Of a stretch of DNA of 64,000 nucleotides, positions 45,369-53,900 are shown piece by piece. How positions within the stretch are numbered: position 1 is the stretch's first letter; each line of letters opens with the position of its first letter. The DNA is taken from contig JADKKR010000007.1 in assembly GCA_016720395.1 (NCBI GenBank), forward strand, positions 127,080 through 191,079. Direction: 5' to 3'. This DNA comes from Geobacteraceae bacterium. GTDB taxonomy: Bacteria; Desulfobacterota; Desulfuromonadia; Geobacterales; Pseudopelobacteraceae. Made by a program: the position numbers and the translations under genes. The notes beneath the pieces were generated by a model. The model did not search any database, was not told where the DNA came from, and saw nothing but the letters and a program-made list of their open reading frames with translations.

Positions 45369-47558
45369 ATGCCCGTCCCGCTTGATGTAGTCATCGTATG
45401 GCATATGCACCAGCCGTACTACAAGGATCCGCTGAAAAACGAATACGCCCTGCCCTGGACCTACCTCCACGGTATCAAGGATTACTTCGATATGCCGGCC
45501 ATTGTCGAAGACACACCCGGTGCGCGGGCGGTCTTCAATCTCGTGCCGTCGCTGATCGAACAGCTGCTGGATTATGCCAACGGCACAGCCGTCGATCAGT
45601 TCCTGGTAAAAGGTATGGCGGCACCCTCGGATCTGGGTGAGGAAGACCGGATTTTTCTGCTGGAAAACTTTTTCTCTGCCAATCGCCAGCACATGATTGA
45701 ACCCTCCCGTCGTTACCTGGAGCTGCTCTACATGGCCGGAGAGGGTAAGCCGGGCAGTGCCCGAGACAGAGTACGTCATTTCAGCGACCAGGACCTGCTT
45801 GATCTTCAGGTCTGGTTTTTCCTGGCCTGGACCGGTGAAGCCGCCCGGCAGCGCTATCCGGCCTTCGCTGACCTGATTGCCAAGGGTGAGCGTTTCAACG
45901 CAGCCGACAAACAGCTGCTCTTCACCACCCAGCGGGAACTCCTGCAGGCCATCATCCCGCTGTATAAACGCCTGCATGAAAAAGGATGCATCGAGCTTTC
46001 GGTTACCCCCTATTACCATCCGATCCTGCCGCTCCTGTGCGATACCCGCCAGGCGCTGACCGCCATGCCGCGGGTGACCCTTCCCGCTGCCGCATTCCGG
46101 CATCCCGAGGATGCCTCGGCACAGATTCGCCGGGGCATTGAATACTTCCGGGAGATCTTCGGATTCACCCCCCGGGGGATGTGGCCTTCGGAGGGATCGG
46201 TCAGCAATGAGACCCTCGCCATAATAGCCGACTGCGGCATAGGCTGGATCGCCACTGATGAAGAGATTCTGGCCAAAAGCCTGGACGGCGGCCTGGGCGA
46301 AGGCAGGGAACGGCTCTATCGACCCTGGCGCTACAGCTGTCCCCAGGGTGAGGTCGGCGCCTTTTTCCGTGACCACCAGCTCTCCGACCTGATCGGATTT
46401 ACCTACTCAAAGTGGGATGCCGGCCGGGCAGTGAGCGACCTGTGCGGCCGTCTTCACGCCGTCAGAAGCCGTCTCGGCGGTGAAGGAAGGGTGGTGCCGA
46501 TCATCCTGGATGGAGAAAATGCCTGGGAATACTACCCCGATAACGCCTATGACTTCCTGCAGGGCATGTATCGCGGCATCGCCGATTCGCCCCAGCTTAA
46601 CCTGACCACCTGTTCGGACGTACTCTCCCGGACCCGATTCGACGGCCGGCTGAACAACATCTTTCCGGGCTCATGGATCAACGGCAATTACGGCATATGG
46701 ATCGGGCACCCCGAGGAGAATCTGGCCTGGGATCTTGTTGCCATGGCACGTGAGGCGGCCGTGAACGCAAGCCCTTCCGTGGCAGCGGCACTGGCAAGCG
46801 GCAACCCGGCAGTGGATCCGGCAACCGAGATGATCTGCAGGTCACTGTATGCTGCCGAAGGAAGCGACTGGTTCTGGTGGTACGGTGACGATCACTTTTC
46901 GCCGCACAGCGACCGTTTCGACCGGCTCTTCCGCCAGCATCTGCTGAACGTTTACCGCCTGCTGGGGCAGGAGCCACCCCGGCAACTGCTTGAGCCTATC
47001 AAGAAGAAGAGCCCGGCCGGGTTGATCCGCGAGCCGGCAGCCTACATCGAACCTGATATAAACGGCCGGACCAGCGGTTACTTCGAGTGGCTGGCCGCAG
47101 GATTGTACGACCTCACCCGTCAGGGCTCGGCCATGCATTCCTCGGACCGGATGCTGCAGAGCTTCTATTACGGTTACAACAGGACATCGTTCTTCATACG
47201 CATTGACGGTGTCCAGGAACTCTCCCGCCTGCTCAGCGAGGGAGACGTCCTCAACCTGCACCTGATCCACGACCGGGAATACCGGCTGCCGATGCTGAAA
47301 CAAAGCGAGGAAGGGCTGCTGCAGGTCAGGGAGAACAACGTCTGGGTGCCCACCAGCGGCCACTGCGTCTGGAAGATCGCCAGGACCTGCGAGGTCAGCA
47401 TACCGCTGGAGACACTCAGGCTGAGCCCCAAAAGCAAGCTGTTTGCTTCGATCACCCTGGTGCGTGACAATGAGGAGATCGGCCGCTGGCCGACAGACGC
47501 ATCGCTGACGCTGCAGTACGCAGGGGCAGAGATCGAGTTGGAAAACTGGCTCATTTAG
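45369..47558 (+). CDS. Glycoside hydrolase family 57 protein
   Basis: 729 residues from ATG 45369 (AAGGAG at 45358-45363). The GH57 N-terminal block is VVIVWHMHQPYYKDP. The catalytic nucleophile region is GMWPSEGSVSNETL and the acid/base region is VPIILDGENAWEYYP, followed by WINGNYGIWIGHPEEN and DWFWWYGDDH. GH57 includes alpha-amylases, amylopullulanases and glucanotransferases acting on alpha-glucans. There is no signal peptide, so it is probably cytoplasmic and involved in glycogen or malto-oligosaccharide turnover. Neighbouring sugar-nucleotide and galT genes fit a storage-glucan module. Confidence 0.9.
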   Translation: MPVPLDVVIVWHMHQPYYKDPLKNEYALPWTYLHGIKDYFDMPAIVEDTPGARAVFNLVPSLIEQLLDYANGTAVDQFLVKGMAAPSDLGEEDRIFLLENFFSANRQHMIEPSRRYLELLYMAGEGKPGSARDRVRHFSDQDLLDLQVWFFLAWTGEAARQRYPAFADLIAKGERFNAADKQLLFTTQRELLQAIIPLYKRLHEKGCIELSVTPYYHPILPLLCDTRQALTAMPRVTLPAAAFRHPEDASAQIRRGIEYFREIFGFTPRGMWPSEGSVSNETLAIIADCGIGWIATDEEILAKSLDGGLGEGRERLYRPWRYSCPQGEVGAFFRDHQLSDLIGFTYSKWDAGRAVSDLCGRLHAVRSRLGGEGRVVPIILDGENAWEYYPDNAYDFLQGMYRGIADSPQLNLTTCSDVLSRTRFDGRLNNIFPGSWINGNYGIWIGHPEENLAWDLVAMAREAAVNASPSVAAALASGNPAVDPATEMICRSLYAAEGSDWFWWYGDDHFSPHSDRFDRLFRQHLLNVYRLLGQEPPRQLLEPIKKKSPAGLIREPAAYIEPDINGRTSGYFEWLAAGLYDLTRQGSAMHSSDRMLQSFYYGYNRTSFFIRIDGVQELSRLLSEGDVLNLHLIHDREYRLPMLKQSEEGLLQVRENNVWVPTSGHCVWKIARTCEVSIPLETLRLSPKSKLFASITLVRDNEEIGRWPTDASLTLQYAGAEIELENWLI

Positions 47559-47567
47559 TTCACAGGT

Positions 47568-47670
47568 TCTAGGTTCGGGCCCTTTTTTTTGGCCCGTTTT
47601 CCCCTGGTTCTTTTTTTTGGCCCCCTTTTTTTTCCCTTGAACCTTGAGCTTGGAACCTTGAACAGTTTTT
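47568..47670. repeat. Low-complexity T-run segment and AACCTTGAA repeat cluster, copy 2
   Basis: After the GH57 stop codon, GGGCC-CTTTTTTTT-GGCCC (47578-47595) can form a small hairpin, followed by a second T8 run before GGCCCCC and a third T8 before CCC. Then CCTTGAACCTTGAGCTTGGAACCTTGAAC (from 47634) is another AACCTTGAA cluster. The T8 runs bordered by G/C runs are unusual and could be sequence artefacts within the repeat. Confidence 0.6.
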
Positions 47671-47680
47671 AGGAGGAATA

Positions 47681-48706
47681 ATGTCAGAACTTCGTTGGGA
47701 CCCGATCAAACTGCATTGGGTCATTATCGCCACCGAGCGTGGCCGACGGCCGCGTGACTTCCTTATTGTGGGAGATACGAACGGAATTGCCGCCTGCCCC
47801 TTCTGCTACGGCAATGAAGACAAGACTCCGCCTGAGATCTTCGCCATCCGGCCGAGCGGACTCCCCAACACCGCTAACTGGCAGGTCCGGGTGATCCCCA
47901 ACAAATACCCTGCCCTGCGGGTGGAAGGCGAACTCAACAGCCGCGGCTACGGCATGTACGATGTCATGAACGGCATCGGCGCCCATGAGGTGATTATTGA
48001 GACGCCCGACCACCACCGTTCGATGGCCGACCTGACGCCCGGTGAGATCAGCAACGTTCTCAGCGCCTATCGGGCACGTTACCTGGACCTGCGCAAGGAT
48101 TTCCGTTTTCGCTATATGGTGCTCTTCAAAAACCACGGCACCCGGGCCGGTGCCACCCTTCACCATTCACACAGCCAGTTGATCGCGGTGCCGTTACTCC
48201 CGCCGGTGGCTACCACCGAACTCAAGGTGGCCCGTAACTATTTCAGTGAAAAAGAGCGCTGCATTTTCTGCGACGTGATCGATTTCGAACTGCGGGAGGG
48301 AACGCGTGTTGTGCGGGAGTTTGCCAACTTTGTGACCCTGGCCCCCTATGCATCGAGTTCTCCATTCGAACTGCGCCTGTTCCCCAAACGGCACGGCCAT
48401 GATTTTGCCCTGATGAACGATGTCATGCTTGCCGAACTGGCAGTAGCCATGAAGGACATGTTGCTACGGATAAAAACGGTGCTGAACGACGCGCCCTACA
48501 ATTTCATCCTGCACAACGCCCCCCCCATGCATCGCCGCCCCGGCAAGCCGAATCACTGGAACTCCCTGGAATATGACTATCACTGGCATATCGAACTGGT
48601 TCCCCGACTGACGCAGGTGGCAGGCTTCGAGTGGGGCACCGGGTTCTACATCAACCCGACCTCTCCGGAGGACGCGGCCCAGTTCCTGCGTGAAGCGGAT
48701 CTGTAG
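47681..48706 (+). CDS. galT: Galactose-1-phosphate uridylyltransferase family protein
   Basis: 341 residues. The start ATG 47681 follows a strong AGGAGG. The HIT-type GalT features are visible: CPFCYGNEDKTPPEI (zinc-type Cys pair), VRVIPNKYPAL, and the active site THH-like ATLHHSHSQLIAVPLLPP around residue 167, where HSHSQ stands for the usual HPHGQ. A second Cys pair is in CIFCDVIDFEL. The reaction exchanges hexose-1-phosphate with UDP-glucose through a uridylyl-His intermediate. Because the active site differs from classical GalT and no galK or galE is nearby, the physiological sugar could differ. Confidence 0.88.
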   Translation: MSELRWDPIKLHWVIIATERGRRPRDFLIVGDTNGIAACPFCYGNEDKTPPEIFAIRPSGLPNTANWQVRVIPNKYPALRVEGELNSRGYGMYDVMNGIGAHEVIIETPDHHRSMADLTPGEISNVLSAYRARYLDLRKDFRFRYMVLFKNHGTRAGATLHHSHSQLIAVPLLPPVATTELKVARNYFSEKERCIFCDVIDFELREGTRVVREFANFVTLAPYASSSPFELRLFPKRHGHDFALMNDVMLAELAVAMKDMLLRIKTVLNDAPYNFILHNAPPMHRRPGKPNHWNSLEYDYHWHIELVPRLTQVAGFEWGTGFYINPTSPEDAAQFLREADL

Positions 48707-48708
48707 CG

Positions 48709-49587
48709 ATGGAGGCAGCAACCATCCTCGACCGCCTCTACGCAGCCCGCTCCCCGCAGCACCTTGCCAATGATCCGCTTTCCTTCTGCCATCGCTACAG
48801 CGATCCGGCTGACCAGGAAATAGCAGCGCTTATCGCTTCAGCGTTTTCCTACGGCGGCATCAAGATCATCCTGCGTTCGCTGGAGAACATCTTCAGTGAG
48901 CTGGGGCAATCACCGCGCAGCTACGTGGAAAATCTTGCTCCCCGGCGTGCCCTGAAGGCATTCAGCGGGTTCAAACACCGCTTTAATGACGGCCGCGACC
49001 TGGTGGCGCTGCTTGTGGGTATTCGCCTGATGATCGAGAAGTCCGGCAGCATCAACACCTTCTTCCTGGGTTTTCACGATGCTGCGGCAACGGACGTGAC
49101 CGCAGCGCTCAACGGCTTTGCATCGGCCGTTCTGGCGCAGGATTACCGGCCGGCATTCAGCAAAGACGGGATCCCCGCCGACTCCTGTTTCAGATTCCTC
49201 TTTCCGGCGCCGGCAGACGGCAGCGCCTGCAAGCGACTGTGCATGTTCCTGCGCTGGGTTGTACGTCCAGCCGATGGCATTGACCTGGGTATCTGGCGAG
49301 GCGTTTCTCCGGCACAACTGGTGATACCGGTCGACACCCATATCAGCCGTATCTGCACCTATCTCGGCTTCACCTGCAGAAAAGCGGCTGACTGGCGTAT
49401 GGCACAGGAGATCACCGCAGCGCTGCGCCGCATGGACCCGGCCGACCCGGTCAAATACGACTTTTCGCTGGCCCATCTCGGGATTTCCGAAGGGTGCACA
49501 GGGACCGACCCGACGCGCTGCCTGTCCTGCGCAATCAAGGGCATCTGCCCGCAAACGGCTGTTATAGGCAACATGAAGGCAATTTAA
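48709..49587 (+). CDS. DUF2400 / TIGR02757 family protein with C-terminal iron-sulfur-like cysteine motif
   Basis: 292 residues, following galT by two bases. The N-terminal helix region (DPLSFCHRYSDPADQEIAALIASAFSYGG) and WVVRPADGIDLGIW with VIPVDTHISRI are the conserved blocks of this family. DTHISRICTYLGF resembles the catalytic loop region of HhH-GPD DNA glycosylases. The C-terminus has C-x7-C-x2-C-x5-C (CTGTDPTRCLSCAIKGIC), close to the C-x6-C-x2-C-x5-C cluster loop of endonuclease III. A DNA-repair-like role is an inference; the family is formally uncharacterised. Confidence 0.85.
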   Translation: MEAATILDRLYAARSPQHLANDPLSFCHRYSDPADQEIAALIASAFSYGGIKIILRSLENIFSELGQSPRSYVENLAPRRALKAFSGFKHRFNDGRDLVALLVGIRLMIEKSGSINTFFLGFHDAAATDVTAALNGFASAVLAQDYRPAFSKDGIPADSCFRFLFPAPADGSACKRLCMFLRWVVRPADGIDLGIWRGVSPAQLVIPVDTHISRICTYLGFTCRKAADWRMAQEITAALRRMDPADPVKYDFSLAHLGISEGCTGTDPTRCLSCAIKGICPQTAVIGNMKAI

Positions 49588-49593
49588 ATAAAT

Positions 49594-49622
49594 TTGACAG
49601 CCCCGTATCTTTCTGGTATAGA
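49594..49622 (+). promoter_or_regulatory. Sigma-70 promoter for the zinc-ribbon gene
   Basis: TTGACA (49594-49599), 17-base spacer, TATAGA (49617-49622). This is a near-consensus promoter about 70 bases upstream of the ATG at 49693 and immediately after the DUF2400 stop codon. Confidence 0.8.
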
Positions 49623-49692
49623 GCTAGCGGTGTTTCAGGCGTTTCCGCATGTTTAGACACATCCAATTCCAATCGTCACCGGGGAGTCGTAG

Positions 49693-51162
49693 ATGATTAT
49701 CCAGTGTGAACAGTGCCAGACGAAGTTCAAGCTCGACGATTCCAGGGTAGCCGACAAGGCCATCAAGGTTCGCTGTGCCAGATGCAAGCATGTGTTCTCC
49801 GTTGCCGGGCTGAAGGACGTCGCGGGGGAACCGGCTGCCGCGGAGCAGAATGCGCAGGTATTCCAGGTCGAAGACGAACTGGAGACTCCAGCTACCGGTG
49901 AGGAAGAATCGACACTGGCATTCGAACCTGAAGTGACACCGGAAGAGGACTCTTCCGACCGCTCCGACCTTCTGGATTCCTTTTCCTTTGAAACGGATGA
50001 TGATCAGGGCGTGGTCGATACTCCGGCACCTGCCGGCGATGATTCCGGTTTTTCCTTTCCTTCAGTAGAGAGTACTGCCGCCCACGACCAGACAGAAATC
50101 CAGAACGATTCCGACGCAATGGATTTCGGCGCTTTTGATTTCGGCGACGATAGCGGTGACGCCGCAGAACCGGCAGCTCCGGACGCACAACAATGGAAAG
50201 CGGCCGCCCCGCAGAAAGAAGAATTCGGGGGTCTGGATTTCTCCGGAGACGACATGTTCGGCGACGTCGTTTCCACGACTTCCGAAGAAGAAACTTCGGA
50301 ATCAATATCTTTTGACATGGGAATGGATGGTTTTGCCGATTCCATGGGCGTCGAGAGCGGCCCTGCAGGTCAGAGCTCTACACTGGCAGCCCAGGAACAG
50401 GCAGCAGAGAGTCCATTCAGCCTTGACGATATCGACTTTGGTGACGAACTAACCGCCGTCGCCGTCCAGCAGGTCAGTACCGAAGAACTCAAGCCAAGTC
50501 AGGACGGGCTTTTTGCTCCTTTGGCCGCGGCACAGACAAAAACCGAGCTGGATAGCGGATTTGACGTCTTTGACAAACCGGCGGCAGCACCTGCCCAGGA
50601 GGAACTCCCTCCGCTCTCGATCAGCTCGCGACGCAAAGAAACCCCGCGCGTAAGCGGCATGCTCCTGTTCATGGGGGTCATCATCGCCGGACTGATTGTC
50701 TTCTACAGCTACTGGGGCTATAAGATGCTGACGGAAGACAAGGGCACGATTGCCCAGGAGACGGGCCGGATCACCGTACGCTCGGTAGAGGCGTCATTCA
50801 TCAAGAACAAAAAAACCGGCGATCTGCTCGTCATAAGCGGAGAGGCTGTCAACGAGTACAACAAGCCCCGTGCGGCAATTGAAATCAAGGGGATTGTGTT
50901 CGGAGCGGATGGGGAAGAAGTTTCCAGCAAGACCGCCTTCTGCGGTAATGTTCTTTCCAATGAGCAGTTGACCTCCATGACCATGGAAAAGATCGAAGCA
51001 GCCATGGCAAACCAGTTTGGTGACTCACTCGCCAACATGGAGGTTCCACCCGGGGAAGCAATACCGTTTATGATTGTAATACCAAAACCACCCAAAGGTG
51101 CCACCGACTACGGTGTCGAAACGGTCGGGTCGACCGTTGCAGCAGGTGATAAGGAAAAGTAA
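49693..51162 (+). CDS. MJ0042-type zinc-ribbon membrane protein with DUF3426-like C-terminus
   Basis: 489 residues. The N-terminal finger MIIQCEQCQTKFKLDDSRV plus VRCARCKHVF (residues 1-40) is the MJ0042 zinc-ribbon with four cysteines. Residues 50-310 are acidic, Asp/Glu/Ala/Phe-rich and probably disordered, with repeated FSF/FDFGDD-like segments. One membrane helix follows (MLLFMGVIIAGLIVFYSYW near 325-345), and the periplasmic C-terminal part (GDLLVISGEAVNEYNKPRAAIEIKGI) resembles DUF3426. Proteins of this layout are widespread in delta- and gammaproteobacteria with unknown function. It is transcribed alone between its own promoter and a bidirectional terminator. Confidence 0.88.
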   Translation: MIIQCEQCQTKFKLDDSRVADKAIKVRCARCKHVFSVAGLKDVAGEPAAAEQNAQVFQVEDELETPATGEEESTLAFEPEVTPEEDSSDRSDLLDSFSFETDDDQGVVDTPAPAGDDSGFSFPSVESTAAHDQTEIQNDSDAMDFGAFDFGDDSGDAAEPAAPDAQQWKAAAPQKEEFGGLDFSGDDMFGDVVSTTSEEETSESISFDMGMDGFADSMGVESGPAGQSSTLAAQEQAAESPFSLDDIDFGDELTAVAVQQVSTEELKPSQDGLFAPLAAAQTKTELDSGFDVFDKPAAAPAQEELPPLSISSRRKETPRVSGMLLFMGVIIAGLIVFYSYWGYKMLTEDKGTIAQETGRITVRSVEASFIKNKKTGDLLVISGEAVNEYNKPRAAIEIKGIVFGADGEEVSSKTAFCGNVLSNEQLTSMTMEKIEAAMANQFGDSLANMEVPPGEAIPFMIVIPKPPKGATDYGVETVGSTVAAGDKEK

Positions 51163-51186
51163 CAATCATCCGCTTTTATCAAAAAA

Positions 51187-51220
51187 GGCCGCTGACATCA
51201 TAGTCAGCGGCCTTTTTTTT
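51187..51220. terminator. Bidirectional rho-independent terminator
   Basis: GGCCGCTGAC (51187-51196) pairs perfectly with GTCAGCGGCC (51203-51212), loop ATCATA, with T8 on the plus strand and A6 before the stem (T6 on the minus strand). It serves both the zinc-ribbon gene and the convergent FKBP gene. Confidence 0.93.
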
Positions 51221-51238
51221 GTTTACCGTCAGGGCGTG

Positions 51239-51760
51239 CTATACGATCTCTACCAGCCTGATGTCAAAGGTCAGGTCCATACCGGCCAGGGGGTGGTTGG
51301 CGTCCAGCGTGATCGCGGCATCTGTGACGTCGGTCACCATAACCGGCATGGGTGAGCCGTCCTGCATGATAACCTCAAGGTGATCACCGATCTGCGGCTT
51401 CATGTCCGCCGGGATTTCACTCCGTTCGATCACAGCGACCATCTCCTCTGCGCGTTGACCGTAGGCGTCATCTGCCGCAATCCGGACCTTGACGCTCTGC
51501 CCGGGCTCAAGTCCGATGACCGCTGATTCGAATTTCGGAATCAGATTGCCCTGCCCGATGACGAACTCCATCGGGCCACCGGCGTTTCCGCCACAGCCGC
51601 AGTCATGATCTGCGCAGTCGTTATCATGGTCGCCACACTCATCTCCGCACTCGTCGCCGCATTCAGCCTCTGTTATTTCCGATGAATCGAATATGCTGCC
51701 GTCATCCAGCGTGCCGGTATAGTGGACCCGTACTTTATCGCCGTCTTTTGCCTGTGCCAT
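51239..51760 (-). CDS. SlyD-like FKBP peptidyl-prolyl isomerase with an internal metal-binding-like insertion
   Basis: 173 residues. The FKBP core is clear (VRVHYTGTLDDGSIFDSSE; PMEFVIGQGNLIPKFESAVIGLEPGQS; DAYGQR; LAGMDLTFDIRLVEIV), with the insert-in-flap domain of SlyD between about 95 and 145. Unusually, residues 32-58, between the first strand pair and MEFVIG, hold three ECGD repeats and HDNDCADHDCGCGG: six cysteines and two histidines in 25 residues. Classical SlyD carries its Cys/His-rich metal tail at the C-terminus instead; here there is none. Likely a cytoplasmic folding catalyst with metal-binding (nickel?) capacity. Confidence 0.9.
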   Translation of the reverse strand: MAQAKDGDKVRVHYTGTLDDGSIFDSSEITEAECGDECGDECGDHDNDCADHDCGCGGNAGGPMEFVIGQGNLIPKFESAVIGLEPGQSVKVRIAADDAYGQRAEEMVAVIERSEIPADMKPQIGDHLEVIMQDGSPMPVMVTDVTDAAITLDANHPLAGMDLTFDIRLVEIV

Positions 51761-51860
51761 TGGTGTTTCCTCTCGTTGTGTAATTACAGCCTGCCGACGG
51801 ATGCTTCCGGAGGATATCCGGGGGGACTCCGCCAGGGCTGCTATTCTTGATAGTAATGGA

Positions 51861-52172
51861 TTATGCGATGATGCTGTCTACAATCTGCCGGAGCCGGGCA
51901 GTATCGCCGGCTGAAATTTTAACCCTTTTGTGGCGGGAGGTCTCACCCGACAGGATTTCCACCGCCGATTTGGACACCTGGAACAGTTCGGCTACGTACT
52001 CGCGGCAGAGCTTGTTGGCGGCTCCATCCACCGGCGGCGAGGTGAGCCGGATCTTCAGCGCATCACCCTGGGCACCACAGACCTCATTCTTTGAGGCCCG
52101 CGGCTGGATGTGGAGGTTGAGGATGATTCCGTCACCGGTAACGGTGCAGAGCGGGGCTTCAGACCGGCTCAT
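51861..52172 (-). CDS. DUF167 (YggU-like) family protein
   Basis: 103 residues. It matches the DUF167 pattern: ILNLHIQPRASKNEVCGAQGDALKIRLTSPPVDGAANKLC, in which QPRASKN and PPVDGAANK are diagnostic, followed by VEILSGETSRHKRVKI. The fold is known for YggU but the function is not. The start overlaps the DivIVA gene stop by 14 bases. The order YggT-DivIVA-DUF167 is common in proteobacteria and suggests a link with envelope or division processes. Confidence 0.92.
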   Translation of the reverse strand: MSRSEAPLCTVTGDGIILNLHIQPRASKNEVCGAQGDALKIRLTSPPVDGAANKLCREYVAELFQVSKSAVEILSGETSRHKRVKISAGDTARLRQIVDSIIA

Positions 52173-52611
52173 CGCCGGCGAGCTGACGGGCGAAACTGTC
52201 CAGTAAGGCCTTGAGGCTCATCTCAAACTGGATTTTCTGCCTGCGGACCTCTTCGATGCGCGCCTTGAGCTCGCCCAGCTGACGCTCTGAATCGGCCACA
52301 ATGCGCTCGGCCCTGAGCTCGGCCTCGGAGACAATCAAGTCCGCTTCCTTGCGGGCATTGGCCTTTAGATCTTCCGTAATGCGCTGGGCACCGAGCATGA
52401 CTTCGCGGAGCTCTTTTTCCTTCTCGGCCAGATCGAGCATGTCACGGCTCTGGCGAGCCTGCTGTTCCTTGAGTTCGTTGTTTTCCCTGACAAGGTTCTC
52501 CATTTCGGCAGCGACGCTCTGCAGGAAGGAGTCGACATCCTCCTGGTCTAGGCCGCCGAACATCTTGCCTTTGAATTGCTGCTGCTGGATATCAATCGGG
52601 GTTATCTTCAT
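52159..52611 (-). CDS. DivIVA-domain protein
   Basis: 150 residues. The N-terminal lipid-binding start of DivIVA proteins is present (MKITPIDIQQQQFKGKMFGGLDQEDVDSFL), followed by a long coiled coil from about residue 30 to the end (LVRENNELKEQQARQSRDM; RIVADSERQLGELKARIEEV). DivIVA-type proteins assemble at curved membranes and recruit division or wall machinery; in Gram-negative deltaproteobacteria the role is less known. It is transcribed with the YggT and DUF167 genes. Confidence 0.93.
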   Translation of the reverse strand: MKITPIDIQQQQFKGKMFGGLDQEDVDSFLQSVAAEMENLVRENNELKEQQARQSRDMLDLAEKEKELREVMLGAQRITEDLKANARKEADLIVSEAELRAERIVADSERQLGELKARIEEVRRQKIQFEMSLKALLDSFARQLAGDEPV

Positions 52612-52655
52612 GCTTGTTCAACCTCTCATGGAGTGAAATTTACGCACGGCTCACA

Positions 52656-52913
52656 TTACCACAGGGCATACCTGACAATGGCAGATTGGATCAGGTGTAT
52701 GGCAAAAAACGCCACCAGGGGCGACAGGTCCAGCATCCCGGTATCCGGCATGAACTGTCGTATCCTGCCCAGCAGTGGCTCGGTGATACTGCGGATGAAA
52801 CGCACGATCGGGTTGTAGGGATCGGCATTCACCCAGGAAATTATTACGCTCCCCAGCAGGATGTATTTATAGACACTGAGCAGCTCAAGAACAAGCTTTG
52901 CCACGATATACAC
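52656..52913 (-). CDS. YggT family membrane protein
   Basis: 85 residues with two hydrophobic segments (VLELLSVYKYILLGSVIISWV and PLVAFFAIHLIQSAIVRYAL). The motif NADPYNPIVRFIRSITEPLLGRIRQFMP is typical of the YggT repeat; most relatives have one or two copies, here one. An inner membrane protein implicated in osmotic shock tolerance and division-linked clusters. It is the first gene of the minus-strand YggT-DivIVA-DUF167 group. Confidence 0.92.
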   Translation of the reverse strand: MYIVAKLVLELLSVYKYILLGSVIISWVNADPYNPIVRFIRSITEPLLGRIRQFMPDTGMLDLSPLVAFFAIHLIQSAIVRYALW

Positions 52914-52993
52914 GGTTTATGCTCCTGTATGGATTGATAAATCTGGAATATGCCTTAAAGCTGCCTCAATGTCAAAGCACAATGACGGGGCGC

Positions 52994-53022
52994 TTGCCAT
53001 CCCGCGGCCGTTCTGGTATAGC
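52994..53022 (+). promoter_or_regulatory. Sigma-70-like promoter for the inositol phosphatase gene
   Basis: TTGCCA (52994-52999), 17-base spacer, TATAGC (53017-53022), about 50 bases upstream of the ATG at 53073. The -10 element shares the TGGTATAG context of the promoter at 49594, including an extended TGG just before it. Confidence 0.65.
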
Positions 53023-53072
53023 TTACCTCATACTGGGCGGCTCGATGCCGCCTTGTTTTATTGGAGAACCCC

Positions 53073-53900
53073 ATGTCAAACCGGCAGCAGTTTCTTGACA
53101 CAGCCGTCGATGCGGCGCTGACAGCCGGAAGGTTCCAGCGCTACCGTCTTGCATCAGTTCTGAGTGTCACCCTGAAGGGAGACAAGAACCTGGTTACCGA
53201 GGTCGATCAGGAGTCCGAGCGACTGATCGTCGATCGTCTGCTTGGGTCGTTCCCCGATCACAGCATCATCGCCGAGGAGGGGGAATATCCGCCGGGAGAC
53301 GCCGCCTATCGCTGGATCATCGATCCGCTGGATGGCACCACCAATTATACCCACGGATTCCCCTGGTTCTGTGTCTCGATCGGTCTTGAATCGGCCGGGG
53401 AACTTGTGGCCGGCGTGATCTACAGCCCCATGCATGATGAGCTGTTTACGGCAACCAGGGGCGGCGGCGCATTCCTGAATGGTCAGCGCCTGCATGTCTC
53501 CTCACGCGCACCCCTGAAGAACACCCTGCTGGGGACCGGCTTCCCCTATGATTGTGCCAGCGATCCGGCCAATAACTTTGATAATTTCATCGTCTTCCAA
53601 AAGGCAGCCCGCGGCATCCGCCGGGCCGGTGCTGCGGCCCTGGACCTGGCCTCTGTCGCAGCCGGAAGGCTGGACGGATTCTGGGAACTGAAGCTGAAAC
53701 CGTGGGATGTGGCTGCCGGCGTGCTGATGGTCCGCGAAGCAGGCGGGACGGTAACGACCTTTGACGGCACGGATTATGATATCTTTGACCACCGTATCGT
53801 GGCCAGCAACGGACTGATCCACGATGAGATGACAGCCGTGCTGTCAGAGAACGGACCGGGAGGCACCGATGAACCGCAAACGGACAGCCCTGCTGCTTAA
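53073..53900 (+). CDS. suhB: Inositol monophosphatase family protein
   Basis: 275 residues from ATG 53073, which has GGAG six bases upstream; an in-frame TTG at 53061 is less likely. All metal-site motifs are present: GDKNLVTEVDQESE, HSIIAEEGE, IIDPLDGTTNYTHGFP (near residue 82-97) and KLKPWDVAAGVLMVREAGG. The family dephosphorylates myo-inositol-1-phosphate or related phosphates; SuhB homologues also affect rRNA transcription antitermination. The reading frame overlaps the next small membrane protein gene by 32 bases. Confidence 0.92.
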   Translation: MSNRQQFLDTAVDAALTAGRFQRYRLASVLSVTLKGDKNLVTEVDQESERLIVDRLLGSFPDHSIIAEEGEYPPGDAAYRWIIDPLDGTTNYTHGFPWFCVSIGLESAGELVAGVIYSPMHDELFTATRGGGAFLNGQRLHVSSRAPLKNTLLGTGFPYDCASDPANNFDNFIVFQKAARGIRRAGAAALDLASVAAGRLDGFWELKLKPWDVAAGVLMVREAGGTVTTFDGTDYDIFDHRIVASNGLIHDEMTAVLSENGPGGTDEPQTDSPAA

